Assembly: GCA_036503065.1 (NCBI GenBank) | Contig: DASXXM010000374.1 | Location: 1 to 22,638, forward strand | From: DATEPR01 sp036503065 | GTDB lineage: Bacteria > Actinomycetota > Actinomycetes > Mycobacteriales > Pseudonocardiaceae | Length of the DNA stretch: 22,638 nt | Direction: 5' to 3' | Shown here: positions 15,312 through 22,638 of the stretch, in pieces | Layout: the number at the start of each line of letters is the position of its first letter | Numbering within the stretch: position 1 is the stretch's first letter | Notes under the pieces: model-generated | The model's input: only the letters and a program-made list of their open reading frames with translations | The model's database searches: none | Told to the model about the DNA's origin: nothing | Translations under genes and position numbers: made by a program

Positions 15312-16595
15312 ATGGACACCCCTTTACGTCAACCACCGCACACGCGCCGACGATTCCGCCGGTGGCTGGCGTCCGCGCTCGTTCTGGCCGCCGCGTCGAC
15401 GGCGGTCGCGTTCATGTCGGGCGCATCCGCCGGCGCCACCACGGACAACCGGTCGGACCAATCTGCTGTGGCGCTCCAGTGGTACGACATCACGACCCGG
15501 ACGGTGGCCGCCGCCGGGTTCCCCGAGCCGGTGACCTGGAGTCGCGTATGGGCTGTGTCATAGCTGGCCGCGGCGCATGCCGTGGCCGAGAACGACAACG
15601 CCACGTTCCAGGAGGCCGCGTTCGCCCAGGCGCTGCACGACACCCTGACCGCTCAGGTCCCCACGCAGCAGTCGCAGCTCGACGCCGATCTGGCCGCGAC
15701 GTTGTCGACCCTGCGCGACGGTGACGCCAAGAGCGCCGGTGAGCGAGCCGGCCGACGGCAGGCTGCCGCGGTGCTGGCGCACCGCGCAGGCGACGGCCTG
15801 GACACCGCGTCGGTCGACATCGCCTGGACGCCGCCGCCGGCGGCACCTGGTGTGTGGCAACCGACACCGCCGTCCTTCGGGCCTGCGGTCCGGGCCGGCG
15901 AGGGCAACGCGAGGCCGTTCCTGCTCGCCGCCGACAACCAGTTCGATCCCGGCCCGCCACCGTCGTTGACGTCGGCCACCTACCTCAATGACCTGACCGA
16001 GGTTCGGGCGCTCGGTGCGGTGCACAGCACTGTCCGGACCGCCGCGCAGACCGACGTGGCCCAGTTCTGGGAGCCTGCGACCAACATCCAGTACGGCCAG
16101 GTGCTGCGCGAGGTCCTCGTGGACGTCCAGCGGCCGCTGTCGTGGGACACCCGGTTCGTGGCGGCGTTCCACGTGGTGACGACCGACGGCCAGATCTCCA
16201 TCTACAACGCCAAGTTCGAGTACGTCCGCTGGCGTCCGGTCACGGCGATCCGGACCGGGAGCGTGGCCCGGGACCCGACGTGGACGCCGTTGTTCACGAC
16301 CCCCAGCCATCCGGAGTATCCGAGCGGCCACGCAGGTTATGCCGGCGCGGCTCAGGCCGTGCTGACAGCCTTCCTCGGCCCGAACGCGCCGCGGCCGGTT
16401 TCGGCCACCAGCCCCACCGATCCGGGTGCCACGCACACCTATGCCAGTTGGCGGCAGGTCACCCAGGAGATCCTGAACGCCCGGGTGTGGGAAGGAGTGC
16501 ACTTCCGGTTCTCGGACAACACCGGGGCGATCACCGGCCTGCGGGCCGGCGGGTTCGACGTTCGCAAACTCGGCTCGATCGGGCTCAACCCGTAA
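15312..16595 (+). pseudogene. Secreted vanadium haloperoxidase / PAP2-like protein interrupted by an amber codon
   Basis: Vanadium haloperoxidases and their PAP2 phosphatase relatives bind vanadate or phosphate in one shared pocket. The frame starts at the ATG at 15312 after GAGGAG and encodes a signal peptide (RRRFRRWLASALVLAAAS, Tat-like twin Arg, hydrophobic core, ASAGA). It meets TAG at 15561-15563 (codon 84) and continues in the same frame to 16595. The interrupted context WSRVWAVS-stop-LAAAHAVAEND suggests a lost Trp codon (TGG to TAG). Numbered from the GTG at 15582, all pocket residues remain: Lys211, Arg218, Ser248-Gly249-His250 (YPSGHAG), Arg301 and His307. A downstream restart would give a catalytic domain without a signal peptide. 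It may be a recent pseudogene, a sequencing error or a read-through case. Confidence 0.8.
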
Positions 16596-16605
16596 GTGCG
16601 GCAAC

Positions 16606-16653
16606 GCCCGCGCGAGCGCCTGGGCGTTCCTCGGCTCAGGCGCCCGCGCGGGC
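16606..16653. terminator. Bidirectional hairpin between the haloperoxidase-like gene and hemF
   Basis: GCCCGCGCG-A-GCGCCTG (16606-16622) pairs with CAGGCGC-C-CGCGCGGGC (16637-16653), giving a long GC stem around a 14-base loop. It lies 11 bases after the plus-strand stop, and its right arm covers the last codons of hemF, so it can serve both convergent genes. There is no clear T-run. Confidence 0.55.
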
Positions 16654-17553
16654 GGTCAGGTCGTGGCCGATCCAGTCGTGGGGTTGGAGGAAGCGCGCCA
16701 GATCGGCTTCCGGACTGCCGGGCTCGGGCTGGTGGGCGAACTCCCAACGGGCCATCGGCGGCAATGACATCAGAATCGCCTCGATGTTGCCACGGGTCTG
16801 CAGCCCGAACAGGGTGCCCCGGTCGTTGACGAGATTGAACTCGACATAGCGGCCGCGACGCAGCAGCTGCCAGGCCCGTTCCCGTTCCCCGTAGGGCAGC
16901 TGACACCGTCGATCCAGGATCGGCAGATAAGCCGGCAGGATGGTACCCAACCCGTCCACGACCAGTTGGTGGCAGCGCTCGAAATCACCGGTCAGATGGT
17001 CGAAGAAGACACCGCCGATACCACGGGTCTCGCCACGGTGCGGAATGGTGAAGTACTCGTCGCACGCGGCCTTCCACGCGGGATACCAGGCTGTGTCGTG
17101 CCGATCGCACCAGTCGGCCAACGTGCGGTGGAAATGCACCGCGTCCTCGTCGAAGCCATAACTCGGCGTGAGATCACAGCCACCGCCGAACCACCACAGA
17201 TCGGGGCCGATACCGAAATACCGAAAGTTGGCATGGAACGACGGCGCATAGGGGTTACGGGGATGCAGCACCAGCGAGATGCCGGTCGCGACGAAGGGGC
17301 GCCCTGCGGCCCGTGGCATCGTCGTGACGATCGTCGACGGCACCTGCGAACCGTGGACCAGCGAGACGTTCACACCCGCCCGCTCGAAGACCCGCCCGCC
17401 CTCCAGCACCCGTGCGGTGCCACCGCCGAGCCCGTCCCGGTCCCACGCCACCCGCCCGAACTCACCCGTGCCGTCGTAGCGGGTGAGGGCCGCCACCAGA
17501 TCCCCCTGCGCGACGGACATCAGTCGCGCCGCGGTGTCTTCCTGACTCGTCAC
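16636..17553 (-). CDS. hemF: Oxygen-dependent coproporphyrinogen III oxidase
   Basis: It decarboxylates two propionates of coproporphyrinogen III to give protoporphyrinogen IX, using O2, in the cytoplasm. The protein is 305 residues, close to the E. coli HemF length. The GTG start at 17553 follows AGGGGGG by four bases. Family blocks are all present: GVNVSLVHG, VLHPRNPYAPSFHANFRYF, WWFGGGCDLTPSYGF, PHRGETRGIGGVFFDHL and the C-terminal signature RGRYVEFNLVNDRGTLFGL followed by GNIEAILMSLPP. It is a single gene facing the haloperoxidase-like gene. Most Actinobacteria make heme through coproporphyrin (HemY/HemH/HemQ), so a HemF here is notable. Confidence 0.95.
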   Translation of the reverse strand: MTSQEDTAARLMSVAQGDLVAALTRYDGTGEFGRVAWDRDGLGGGTARVLEGGRVFERAGVNVSLVHGSQVPSTIVTTMPRAAGRPFVATGISLVLHPRNPYAPSFHANFRYFGIGPDLWWFGGGCDLTPSYGFDEDAVHFHRTLADWCDRHDTAWYPAWKAACDEYFTIPHRGETRGIGGVFFDHLTGDFERCHQLVVDGLGTILPAYLPILDRRCQLPYGERERAWQLLRRGRYVEFNLVNDRGTLFGLQTRGNIEAILMSLPPMARWEFAHQPEPGSPEADLARFLQPHDWIGHDLTARAGA

Positions 17554-17704
17554 CGGTCCCCCCTCATCAGACCGTACCAACCGAACCGGACCAAACGGGG
17601 CGTTTGTCGAAAAGGCCGTCCGGGTGGGTACTTGTGCCGTCCAGCGCGGCGGCGCCGTGGCCGATGCTGTGGTGGTTTCGGCCCGCACTCATGAAGGAGC
17701 CACC

Positions 17705-18652
17705 ATGGCAACGGGCGCCTACCAGATCAACCCGAACGCGGTCGCCCTGGTCACCTCGAACGTGGCCGGGCTGACCTCGCAGACCGGCTCGGTCGTGTCG
17801 GGCCTGCAGTCGGCGGTGCTGGACGCGGTGTCCTTCGCCCAGATCGGCAGCGCGGTCGGCAGCGCCAACTCCAGTATGCAGAGCCAACTGGTGAACGCCC
17901 TTGGCAAGCTGGTCCAACTGCTCACGCAGGTCAACCAGAACGTGCAGACCTCGGCACAGAACTACGCCCAGGCCGACAACGCGGTGGCGCAGGCCTACGG
18001 CGGCAACAACACCCAGGTCGCCCAGAACGCCCCGGCCAACCCGGCCGCGCCCACGACCACGACCCCGCAGGCGACGCCAGGGCACCTGGCACCGGCCGTG
18101 GTGGACCGGATCATGCAGTCCGAGGGCGCCACCGGCGAGCAGGGCGGCGTGCCCGAGGCGTACGGGTTCCGGCAGAACATGCACAACGGCTACGACCAGA
18201 TCATGGCCGCGCGGGCCCAGTTCGGGCAGGGCAGCCCACAGGAACACCAGGTGGTGGCCGATCTCCTGGAGAACAACGCGCGCGCGGCCGGGGCACTGAA
18301 CTTCACCGACCCGGGCACCCAGGCGGCGATCATGTCGGCCGCCCACATGCGTGGCGTCGGTGGTGCCCAGGCGATCCTGAACTCGGTGGGCGGCGACCCG
18401 ATCCAGCGCACCGGCACACTGAGCCAGAACACCATCAACACCATCCAGAACATGACGCCCGACCAGTTCCAACAGCAGTTCCACGACAGCCGGATCCAGT
18501 ACGACCAGACCATCTACGGCAACACCACCACCCATCAGGGCGGCCAGACCGACACCTGGTGGCACCGTTACGGCAACGGCCTGACCAACCGGTACAACGC
18601 CGAACAGCAGCAGTACCTGAACCTGTCCAACGGCGCCAACAATCCCCGGTAA
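17705..18652 (+). CDS. ESX-like secreted protein with a possible muramidase-like C-terminal domain
   Basis: Not recognised as a named protein. The 315-residue product starts at ATG 17705, five bases after AAGGAG. Residues 1-100 are a Gly/Ala/Ser/Gln-rich helical segment like WXG100/PE-type substrates of type VII secretion (INPNAVALVTSNVAGLTSQ, LVNALGKLVQLLTQVNQNVQ), without a cleavable signal peptide. A Pro/Thr linker follows (about 110-128). Residues 130-310 form a second domain with IMQSEGATGEQGGVPEAYGF (Glu140), then RIQYDQTIYG and WWHRYGNGLTNRYNAEQQQY. The order Glu-Gly, Gly-Gly, Tyr-Gly and then a late GxxxR recalls GH108-type muramidases, but this is from memory of patterns. The shared upstream region with hemF (151 bases) must hold both promoters. 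Secretion and enzymatic activity are inference. Confidence 0.7.
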   Translation: MATGAYQINPNAVALVTSNVAGLTSQTGSVVSGLQSAVLDAVSFAQIGSAVGSANSSMQSQLVNALGKLVQLLTQVNQNVQTSAQNYAQADNAVAQAYGGNNTQVAQNAPANPAAPTTTTPQATPGHLAPAVVDRIMQSEGATGEQGGVPEAYGFRQNMHNGYDQIMAARAQFGQGSPQEHQVVADLLENNARAAGALNFTDPGTQAAIMSAAHMRGVGGAQAILNSVGGDPIQRTGTLSQNTINTIQNMTPDQFQQQFHDSRIQYDQTIYGNTTTHQGGQTDTWWHRYGNGLTNRYNAEQQQYLNLSNGANNPR

Positions 18653-18702
18653 GCCGCAGGCGCGTCGGTGAAGTCGATTCCGCCGATCGGACCGCCGGGT
18701 CG

Positions 18703-18721
18703 CGGCGCGCCAGCGGCGCCG
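18703..18721. terminator. Candidate GC hairpin between convergent genes
   Basis: CGGCGC (18703-18708) pairs with GCGCCG (18716-18721) around a 7-base loop in the 72-base gap between the ESX-like gene and the convergent STAND gene. No T-run follows, and such hairpins are common in GC-rich DNA, so it is weak. Confidence 0.3.
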
Positions 18722-18724
18722 AAG

Positions 18725-21139
18725 TCACGTCGTCGGATCGGCGGCCAGGCGTTGCTCGGCGATGCGCAGGTAGTAGTCGACCAGGGTGCGGTCGGGTTGG
18801 CCGGCGAGCAGGCGTTTGCTGCGCGCCAGATAGTCACGGGCGATCTCGGCGGCGCGCTTCGGGCCGACGGGCAGGCGGTGACCGGTGTCGAGCAGTCCTG
18901 CGATGTCGGGGCTGACCACGGCCAGCGTGCCGAGGTGTTGCAGACAGCGGGCCTCGCCCTGCTCCTCGCCCAGTTCGCGGTACAGGGCCAGCGCCTGCTG
19001 CCACCGGGCGACGGCCTGGGTGGCGTTGCCGCCCCGAATCGCGGCCACGCCCTGCAGTTCGACCACGTGCGCCGCCCCACTCAGGTCGTCGGCGGCCCCG
19101 GCCAGTAGCTCCGCCTGGTCCAGGAATTCGATCGCCGCGAACAGCCGGTGCTGTTCCAGGTGCACCGCGGCGAGGTTGGCGAGCACGCACACCCGGCCGC
19201 GGTTGTCCGCGGCGGGCACCAGCCCCAACGCGGTACGCAGCTCACTTTCCGCCGCCTGCAACCGTTCTTCGGCGGCGGGACGGTCGTCACCCACCTCGGC
19301 CGCCCGGTCGATCTCGATCAGGGCACGCTCGTGGTGCCAGCGGGCGCGCAGTGCGAACCCGGCTGGTTCGGCGGCACCGATCGCCTGGTCGGCCAGGTCC
19401 AGATGAGTGCCGATGCGGTGCGCCGCGGCGATTCTCAGCTCAGCCAGCCGCACCAGTTCGTCGTTGCCCGCCGCGCCCGCCAGCTTGGCAAGGCCACGAC
19501 TTGTCCGCACCAGGCCGTCGGACTGGAGTTCCCGGATGTACCAGACGTCCAGGGCGTCGGCGATGGCCGCCAGGTCGGCCACCAACGACACCGGGGGCAC
19601 GGCATCCGGGCGCCAGTCGGTGAGCAGGGCACCCAGCAACGGCTCTTCCTGGTGCAGCCAGATGATCGCCGATCTGGCGTCGGTGACCGAACCCAGCGCC
19701 GCCGCCCAACTCGTGGCCTGCGCGGCGTAGTGCCGCACCAGACGGGCGACCGCCGCCCACACCGCGGCGGCCACCGGGCCGGGCGCACTGCGCTGTCCGG
19801 CCAGTCGCACTTCCTCGGGCAGCCGGAACCGACCCGGTGGGGACTCCTCCACCACGTTCGCCTGCCGCAGTTCGTCGACCGGGTCGGGGTACCCCACCGG
19901 TCGATCGGCGGCGGCCGGCAGCAGGGCGTCCAGGGCGGCGCGGCTCAGGCCGGTCACCGGCAGCACGGCCAGCGCCCGCATCAGATCCTTGGCGTGTTCG
20001 GACAGGGTGTGGTCCATCAGGCGCGGCAATACCAGCTGCCACAGCAACACCATCGGCTCGTGGCCGCCACCGTGACCCGCGGTGTCGTCGATGAGCTCGC
20101 CGATCGACGCGGTCCGGCTGTCGTTCATGCGCAGCAGGCGGGCGATCTCCCGGACCGCCCTCGGCCTGCCCCGGAACTTCCTGAGCAGATCGTCCACCTG
20201 GTCGGTGCGGTCGCCGCGCAGATCGCGGCGCATGCCACGGACCGTACCGGCCAGGCGCCGGAGCCAGTTCTCGTCGAGTTCGTCGCTGAGGATCGCCCGC
20301 ATCGCCGGCAGGTTCAGCGGGTCGACGTCGACCACGCAGTGATCGGTGCCCTTCGCCGACGCGACCGGTCGGTCCCCGGCGATCACCAGCATCGGCAACG
20401 CGCCGCTCGCCGGCCACCGGTCGGTCAGCCAGGACACCTGGTCGGCGTGGAACACGTTGTCCAGCAACAACACCGTGGCTCGTTCCCGTGCCGCGACCAA
20501 CAGCCGGTCGGCCGCGTCGGCCAGCACGGGTGCGGTGTCGTCGGCAGGCTCGTCCAGGTCGAATGTGGACAGCAGCCGACCGGCCACCGATCTCGCGCCC
20601 GGCGGTTCGGTGGACGACCTGCCGCGCAGGTCGACCCAGACCACCGCGTCCGGACCGCTGATCACGCCGCCCTTGAGCAGCTGGCCCACCACCAGGTTGG
20701 CCACCGATGAGGTACCGACGTCCCGCGCGCCGACGATGACGGCCATGCCCTGAAACCGCAACGCGGTCAGCGCCAACCCGATCTCCCGGTCCCGGCCGTG
20801 GATCCTGGTCGGGAACTCGTGCCAGGCCGGCAACTGCTGCGGTTGCGGCGGATCAACCGGGACACGCACCGAATCCGTTGTGCCGTCGGCCTTTCCCTGA
20901 TCGCGCCGGCGGCCCACCAGGAAGATCAGGGCGAGCACCACGGCGACCCCGACGCCGACCAGGACGACCACGGCGGCATGGCGCTGTAGCCACCCGCCCA
21001 ACGAGGTGGCCTGGAAGGTGTTGGCGTAGATGTTCGCCACGAGTTCGGACAGCAGCGCCAGGCCGGCGCCGATGAGCAGCGTCGTCGACCGCCGTGCCGG
21101 CTCGCCGCGCTCCGGCGGCCCGTTGTGCCCGCCGCTCAC
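18725..21139 (-). CDS. Membrane-anchored STAND-like/TPR protein with degenerate P-loop
   Basis: An 804-residue protein of no named family. Two membrane segments open it (about 20-41 and 54-75), followed by GRRRDQGK, which by the positive-inside rule puts the bulk in the cytoplasm. FPTRIHGRDREIGLALTAL (about 109-127) resembles the entry to NB-ARC/STAND ATPases. The P-loop position reads GARDVGTSS (137-145), with Thr in place of the catalytic Lys; the Walker B-like VLLLDN (223-228) remains. Winged-helix-like and helical regions follow (about 370-480), then TPR-like repeats to the end (for example VLANLAAVHLEQHRLFAAIEFL, in part). The GTG start at 21139 overlaps the permease stop in GTGA, so the two are translationally coupled. 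ATP hydrolysis is doubtful; a scaffold or nucleotide-sensor role is inference. Confidence 0.82.
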   Translation of the reverse strand: MSGGHNGPPERGEPARRSTTLLIGAGLALLSELVANIYANTFQATSLGGWLQRHAAVVVLVGVGVAVVLALIFLVGRRRDQGKADGTTDSVRVPVDPPQPQQLPAWHEFPTRIHGRDREIGLALTALRFQGMAVIVGARDVGTSSVANLVVGQLLKGGVISGPDAVVWVDLRGRSSTEPPGARSVAGRLLSTFDLDEPADDTAPVLADAADRLLVAARERATVLLLDNVFHADQVSWLTDRWPASGALPMLVIAGDRPVASAKGTDHCVVDVDPLNLPAMRAILSDELDENWLRRLAGTVRGMRRDLRGDRTDQVDDLLRKFRGRPRAVREIARLLRMNDSRTASIGELIDDTAGHGGGHEPMVLLWQLVLPRLMDHTLSEHAKDLMRALAVLPVTGLSRAALDALLPAAADRPVGYPDPVDELRQANVVEESPPGRFRLPEEVRLAGQRSAPGPVAAAVWAAVARLVRHYAAQATSWAAALGSVTDARSAIIWLHQEEPLLGALLTDWRPDAVPPVSLVADLAAIADALDVWYIRELQSDGLVRTSRGLAKLAGAAGNDELVRLAELRIAAAHRIGTHLDLADQAIGAAEPAGFALRARWHHERALIEIDRAAEVGDDRPAAEERLQAAESELRTALGLVPAADNRGRVCVLANLAAVHLEQHRLFAAIEFLDQAELLAGAADDLSGAAHVVELQGVAAIRGGNATQAVARWQQALALYRELGEEQGEARCLQHLGTLAVVSPDIAGLLDTGHRLPVGPKRAAEIARDYLARSKRLLAGQPDRTLVDYYLRIAEQRLAADPTT

Positions 21140-22638
21140 CTCGGCAGTCCCCCGCTCAGGCCGGCGACCACGCGGCGCCAGGTCAGCAGCAGGACCAGCA
21201 CCGGCACGATCGAGGACAGCGCGGCACTGGCGGCCACCGGCGCCGCCGACGTGGCGAACTGGCGCGCCTCACCGCGCAGTACCAGCGACAACGGGCTCGC
21301 CTCCGGGCCGCTGATCAGGAAGCCGACCGCGAAGTCATTCCACACCAGCACGAATTCCAGGACCATGACGGCGATCAGGGTGGACCGGGTGTGCCGCCAC
21401 GCCCAGCCGAGCACGGTGTCGCCTCGATCGGGTTCGACGGACCCGCCTCGACCCGCGGTCGGCGCGGGCGCGGAGGCGAACGCCCAGCGCAGGACCAGGA
21501 CCGCGAACGGCGCCCCCACCGCCGCATGCACGAGGGCCAGCGGCAGCTGGGAACCGGCCAGCCCGGTGCGGCCGAGCAACCGCTCCAACGGTTCGGCGTA
21601 CATCTGCACGGGGGCCACCGCGAGGACGGCGAACAACGGGACCGACACCCTGGTGACCCACCGGGGCAGGCCGCCCCAGGCGAGCACGTAGGCGGCCGGC
21701 ACGGCCACCACCAGCACCAGCGTGGTCGCGGTCACCGCGACCACGAGGGTGTCCAGTATGCCGTTCCAGATGCCCGCGTCGGCCACTTCGGTCAGCGCCT
21801 CGATGCTCAGGCCGCCGAGGCCGGGCCGCCACCAGGCGAACATGCCGGCATCCTGCGGGCTGCGCACGGCGGTGGCCAACAGCGTCACCACCGGAAACAG
21901 CCACACCGCGATGATCACCACGCCGAGCGCGGACAGTCCCCGGCGCAACCACGGCCGGGTCGGCACGACATCGTCGGGCGGTTCGTCCGGTGGTTCCGCG
22001 CCGTCCCGAGGGGCCGACCGGTGCCGCAGGCCGCGGATGCAGCCCAACGCCACCACGATCAGCAGCGCGAACAGCACCACCGCCAGCGCCGCGGGCCGAC
22101 CTGTGTCCGAAGTGGACGTTGTCATCCGCCACCACCGGGTGGCCAGCACATCCGTGCCCAGCTGCGCCGGATCAGGGGCCACCATCAGCACGAGGTCGAA
22201 CATGCGGACGGCGGCGACCACCATGGTCAGCAGCACCACCGCGAACACCGGCCGCAGCAGGGGCAGCACGATGCCGCGCAGCCGCCGGTACGGGCCGGCA
22301 CCCTCCGCCTTGGCGACCCGCACGATGTCCGGCGGGATCGTGTCCAGGCCGGCGCGGAACAACGAGACCACGAAACCGAGCCAGGACCAGGCGAACGCGG
22401 CGATCAGCACCACCCACACCAGGTTCGAGCCCAGCCAGGCCGGTTGACCGGCGCCGAATGCGGCCAGCACCGCGTTGACCGTGCCGCGCTGCGGGGCCTG
22501 GTCGAAGATCAGCCGGAAGATCGCCCCCGCCACCAGCGACGACATGCCCAGCGGGATGACGAGGACCAGCAGCGGCGACGGCCTGCGGCGGCGCACCCGT
22601 TGGGACAGCAGGGCGATCGCCAGGCCGAGCAACACGAG
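21136..22638 (-). CDS. Fused sugar-type ABC transporter permease (MalF-like plus MalG-like), partial at its 5' end
   Basis: The frame is open to the right edge, so the N-terminus is missing; 500 residues are visible. The first half is a MalF-type permease with the EAA loop intact (IVRVAKAEGAGPYRRLRGIV, ending LPLLRP), which docks on the ATPase subunit. After a charged Pro-rich linker (APRDGAEPPDEPPDDVVP) a second, MalG-like half begins (WLRRGLSALGVVIIAVWLFPV) and runs to the C-terminus. In the second half the expected EAA/DG loop is replaced by SAPAPTAGRGGSVEPDRGD, while the following VLEFVLVWNDFAVGF is conserved. Both permease halves are thus in one chain, with one apparently weak ATPase contact. 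Its stop overlaps the start of the STAND-like gene. Solute-binding and ATPase genes may lie to the right; the substrate is unknown. Confidence 0.85.
   Translation of the reverse strand, partial: LVLLGLAIALLSQRVRRRRPSPLLVLVIPLGMSSLVAGAIFRLIFDQAPQRGTVNAVLAAFGAGQPAWLGSNLVWVVLIAAFAWSWLGFVVSLFRAGLDTIPPDIVRVAKAEGAGPYRRLRGIVLPLLRPVFAVVLLTMVVAAVRMFDLVLMVAPDPAQLGTDVLATRWWRMTTSTSDTGRPAALAVVLFALLIVVALGCIRGLRHRSAPRDGAEPPDEPPDDVVPTRPWLRRGLSALGVVIIAVWLFPVVTLLATAVRSPQDAGMFAWWRPGLGGLSIEALTEVADAGIWNGILDTLVVAVTATTLVLVVAVPAAYVLAWGGLPRWVTRVSVPLFAVLAVAPVQMYAEPLERLLGRTGLAGSQLPLALVHAAVGAPFAVLVLRWAFASAPAPTAGRGGSVEPDRGDTVLGWAWRHTRSTLIAVMVLEFVLVWNDFAVGFLISGPEASPLSLVLRGEARQFATSAAPVAASAALSSIVPVLVLLLTWRRVVAGLSGGLPR

Noticed and set aside
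19148..20710. 520-codon plus-strand open frame
   Set aside because: Antisense to the STAND-like gene; composition is that of a GC-rich shadow frame.
1..22638. CRISPR array or rRNA genes
   Set aside because: No regularly spaced identical repeats of 24-40 bases and no rRNA-like sequence were seen.

Overview
The window is high-GC DNA with GTG starts, 4-base start/stop overlaps and dense coding on both strands. It carries an AfsR-type regulator, deoxysugar genes and an ESX-like secreted protein. This points to a filamentous actinomycete, most likely of the Pseudonocardiales type; the genus cannot be fixed from sequence alone.

Left part (1-6600): the edge of a glycosylated natural-product cluster. 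An NDP-hexose 2,3-dehydratase (cut by the left edge) lies downstream of a glucose-1-phosphate thymidylyltransferase on the minus strand. A large SARP/NB-ARC/TPR activator is transcribed away from them and converges, with one base between stops, on a macrolide-type GT1 glycosyltransferase. Together these would make and attach a 2-deoxysugar.

Junction (6601-7068): a compact accessory-DNA scar. It holds a transposase/integrase relic, GGGAGCAAA direct repeats, four 10-bp-phased CTGAACGG repeats, a perfect 9-bp inverted repeat, and a displaced 3' half of a tRNA-Val(CAC) ending in CCA. This looks like the attachment site of an integrated element whose body lies to the left, possibly including the sugar genes.

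Middle (7069-14862, minus except the last gene): a complete type I Wadjet anti-plasmid operon jetA-jetB-jetC-jetD, each gene overlapping the next by 4 to 8 bases. Upstream is a stand-alone methionine aminopeptidase gene, divergent from a small XRE regulator. Two 18-bp palindromic operators lie between map and xre and could control both directions.

Right part (14863-22638): a vanadium haloperoxidase-like gene interrupted by an in-frame amber codon; a convergent hemF; a secreted ESX-like protein with a possible muramidase domain; and a minus-strand pair in which a fused two-in-one sugar ABC permease is translationally coupled to a membrane-anchored STAND/TPR protein with a degenerate P-loop. 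This last pair is the best candidate for an undescribed system.
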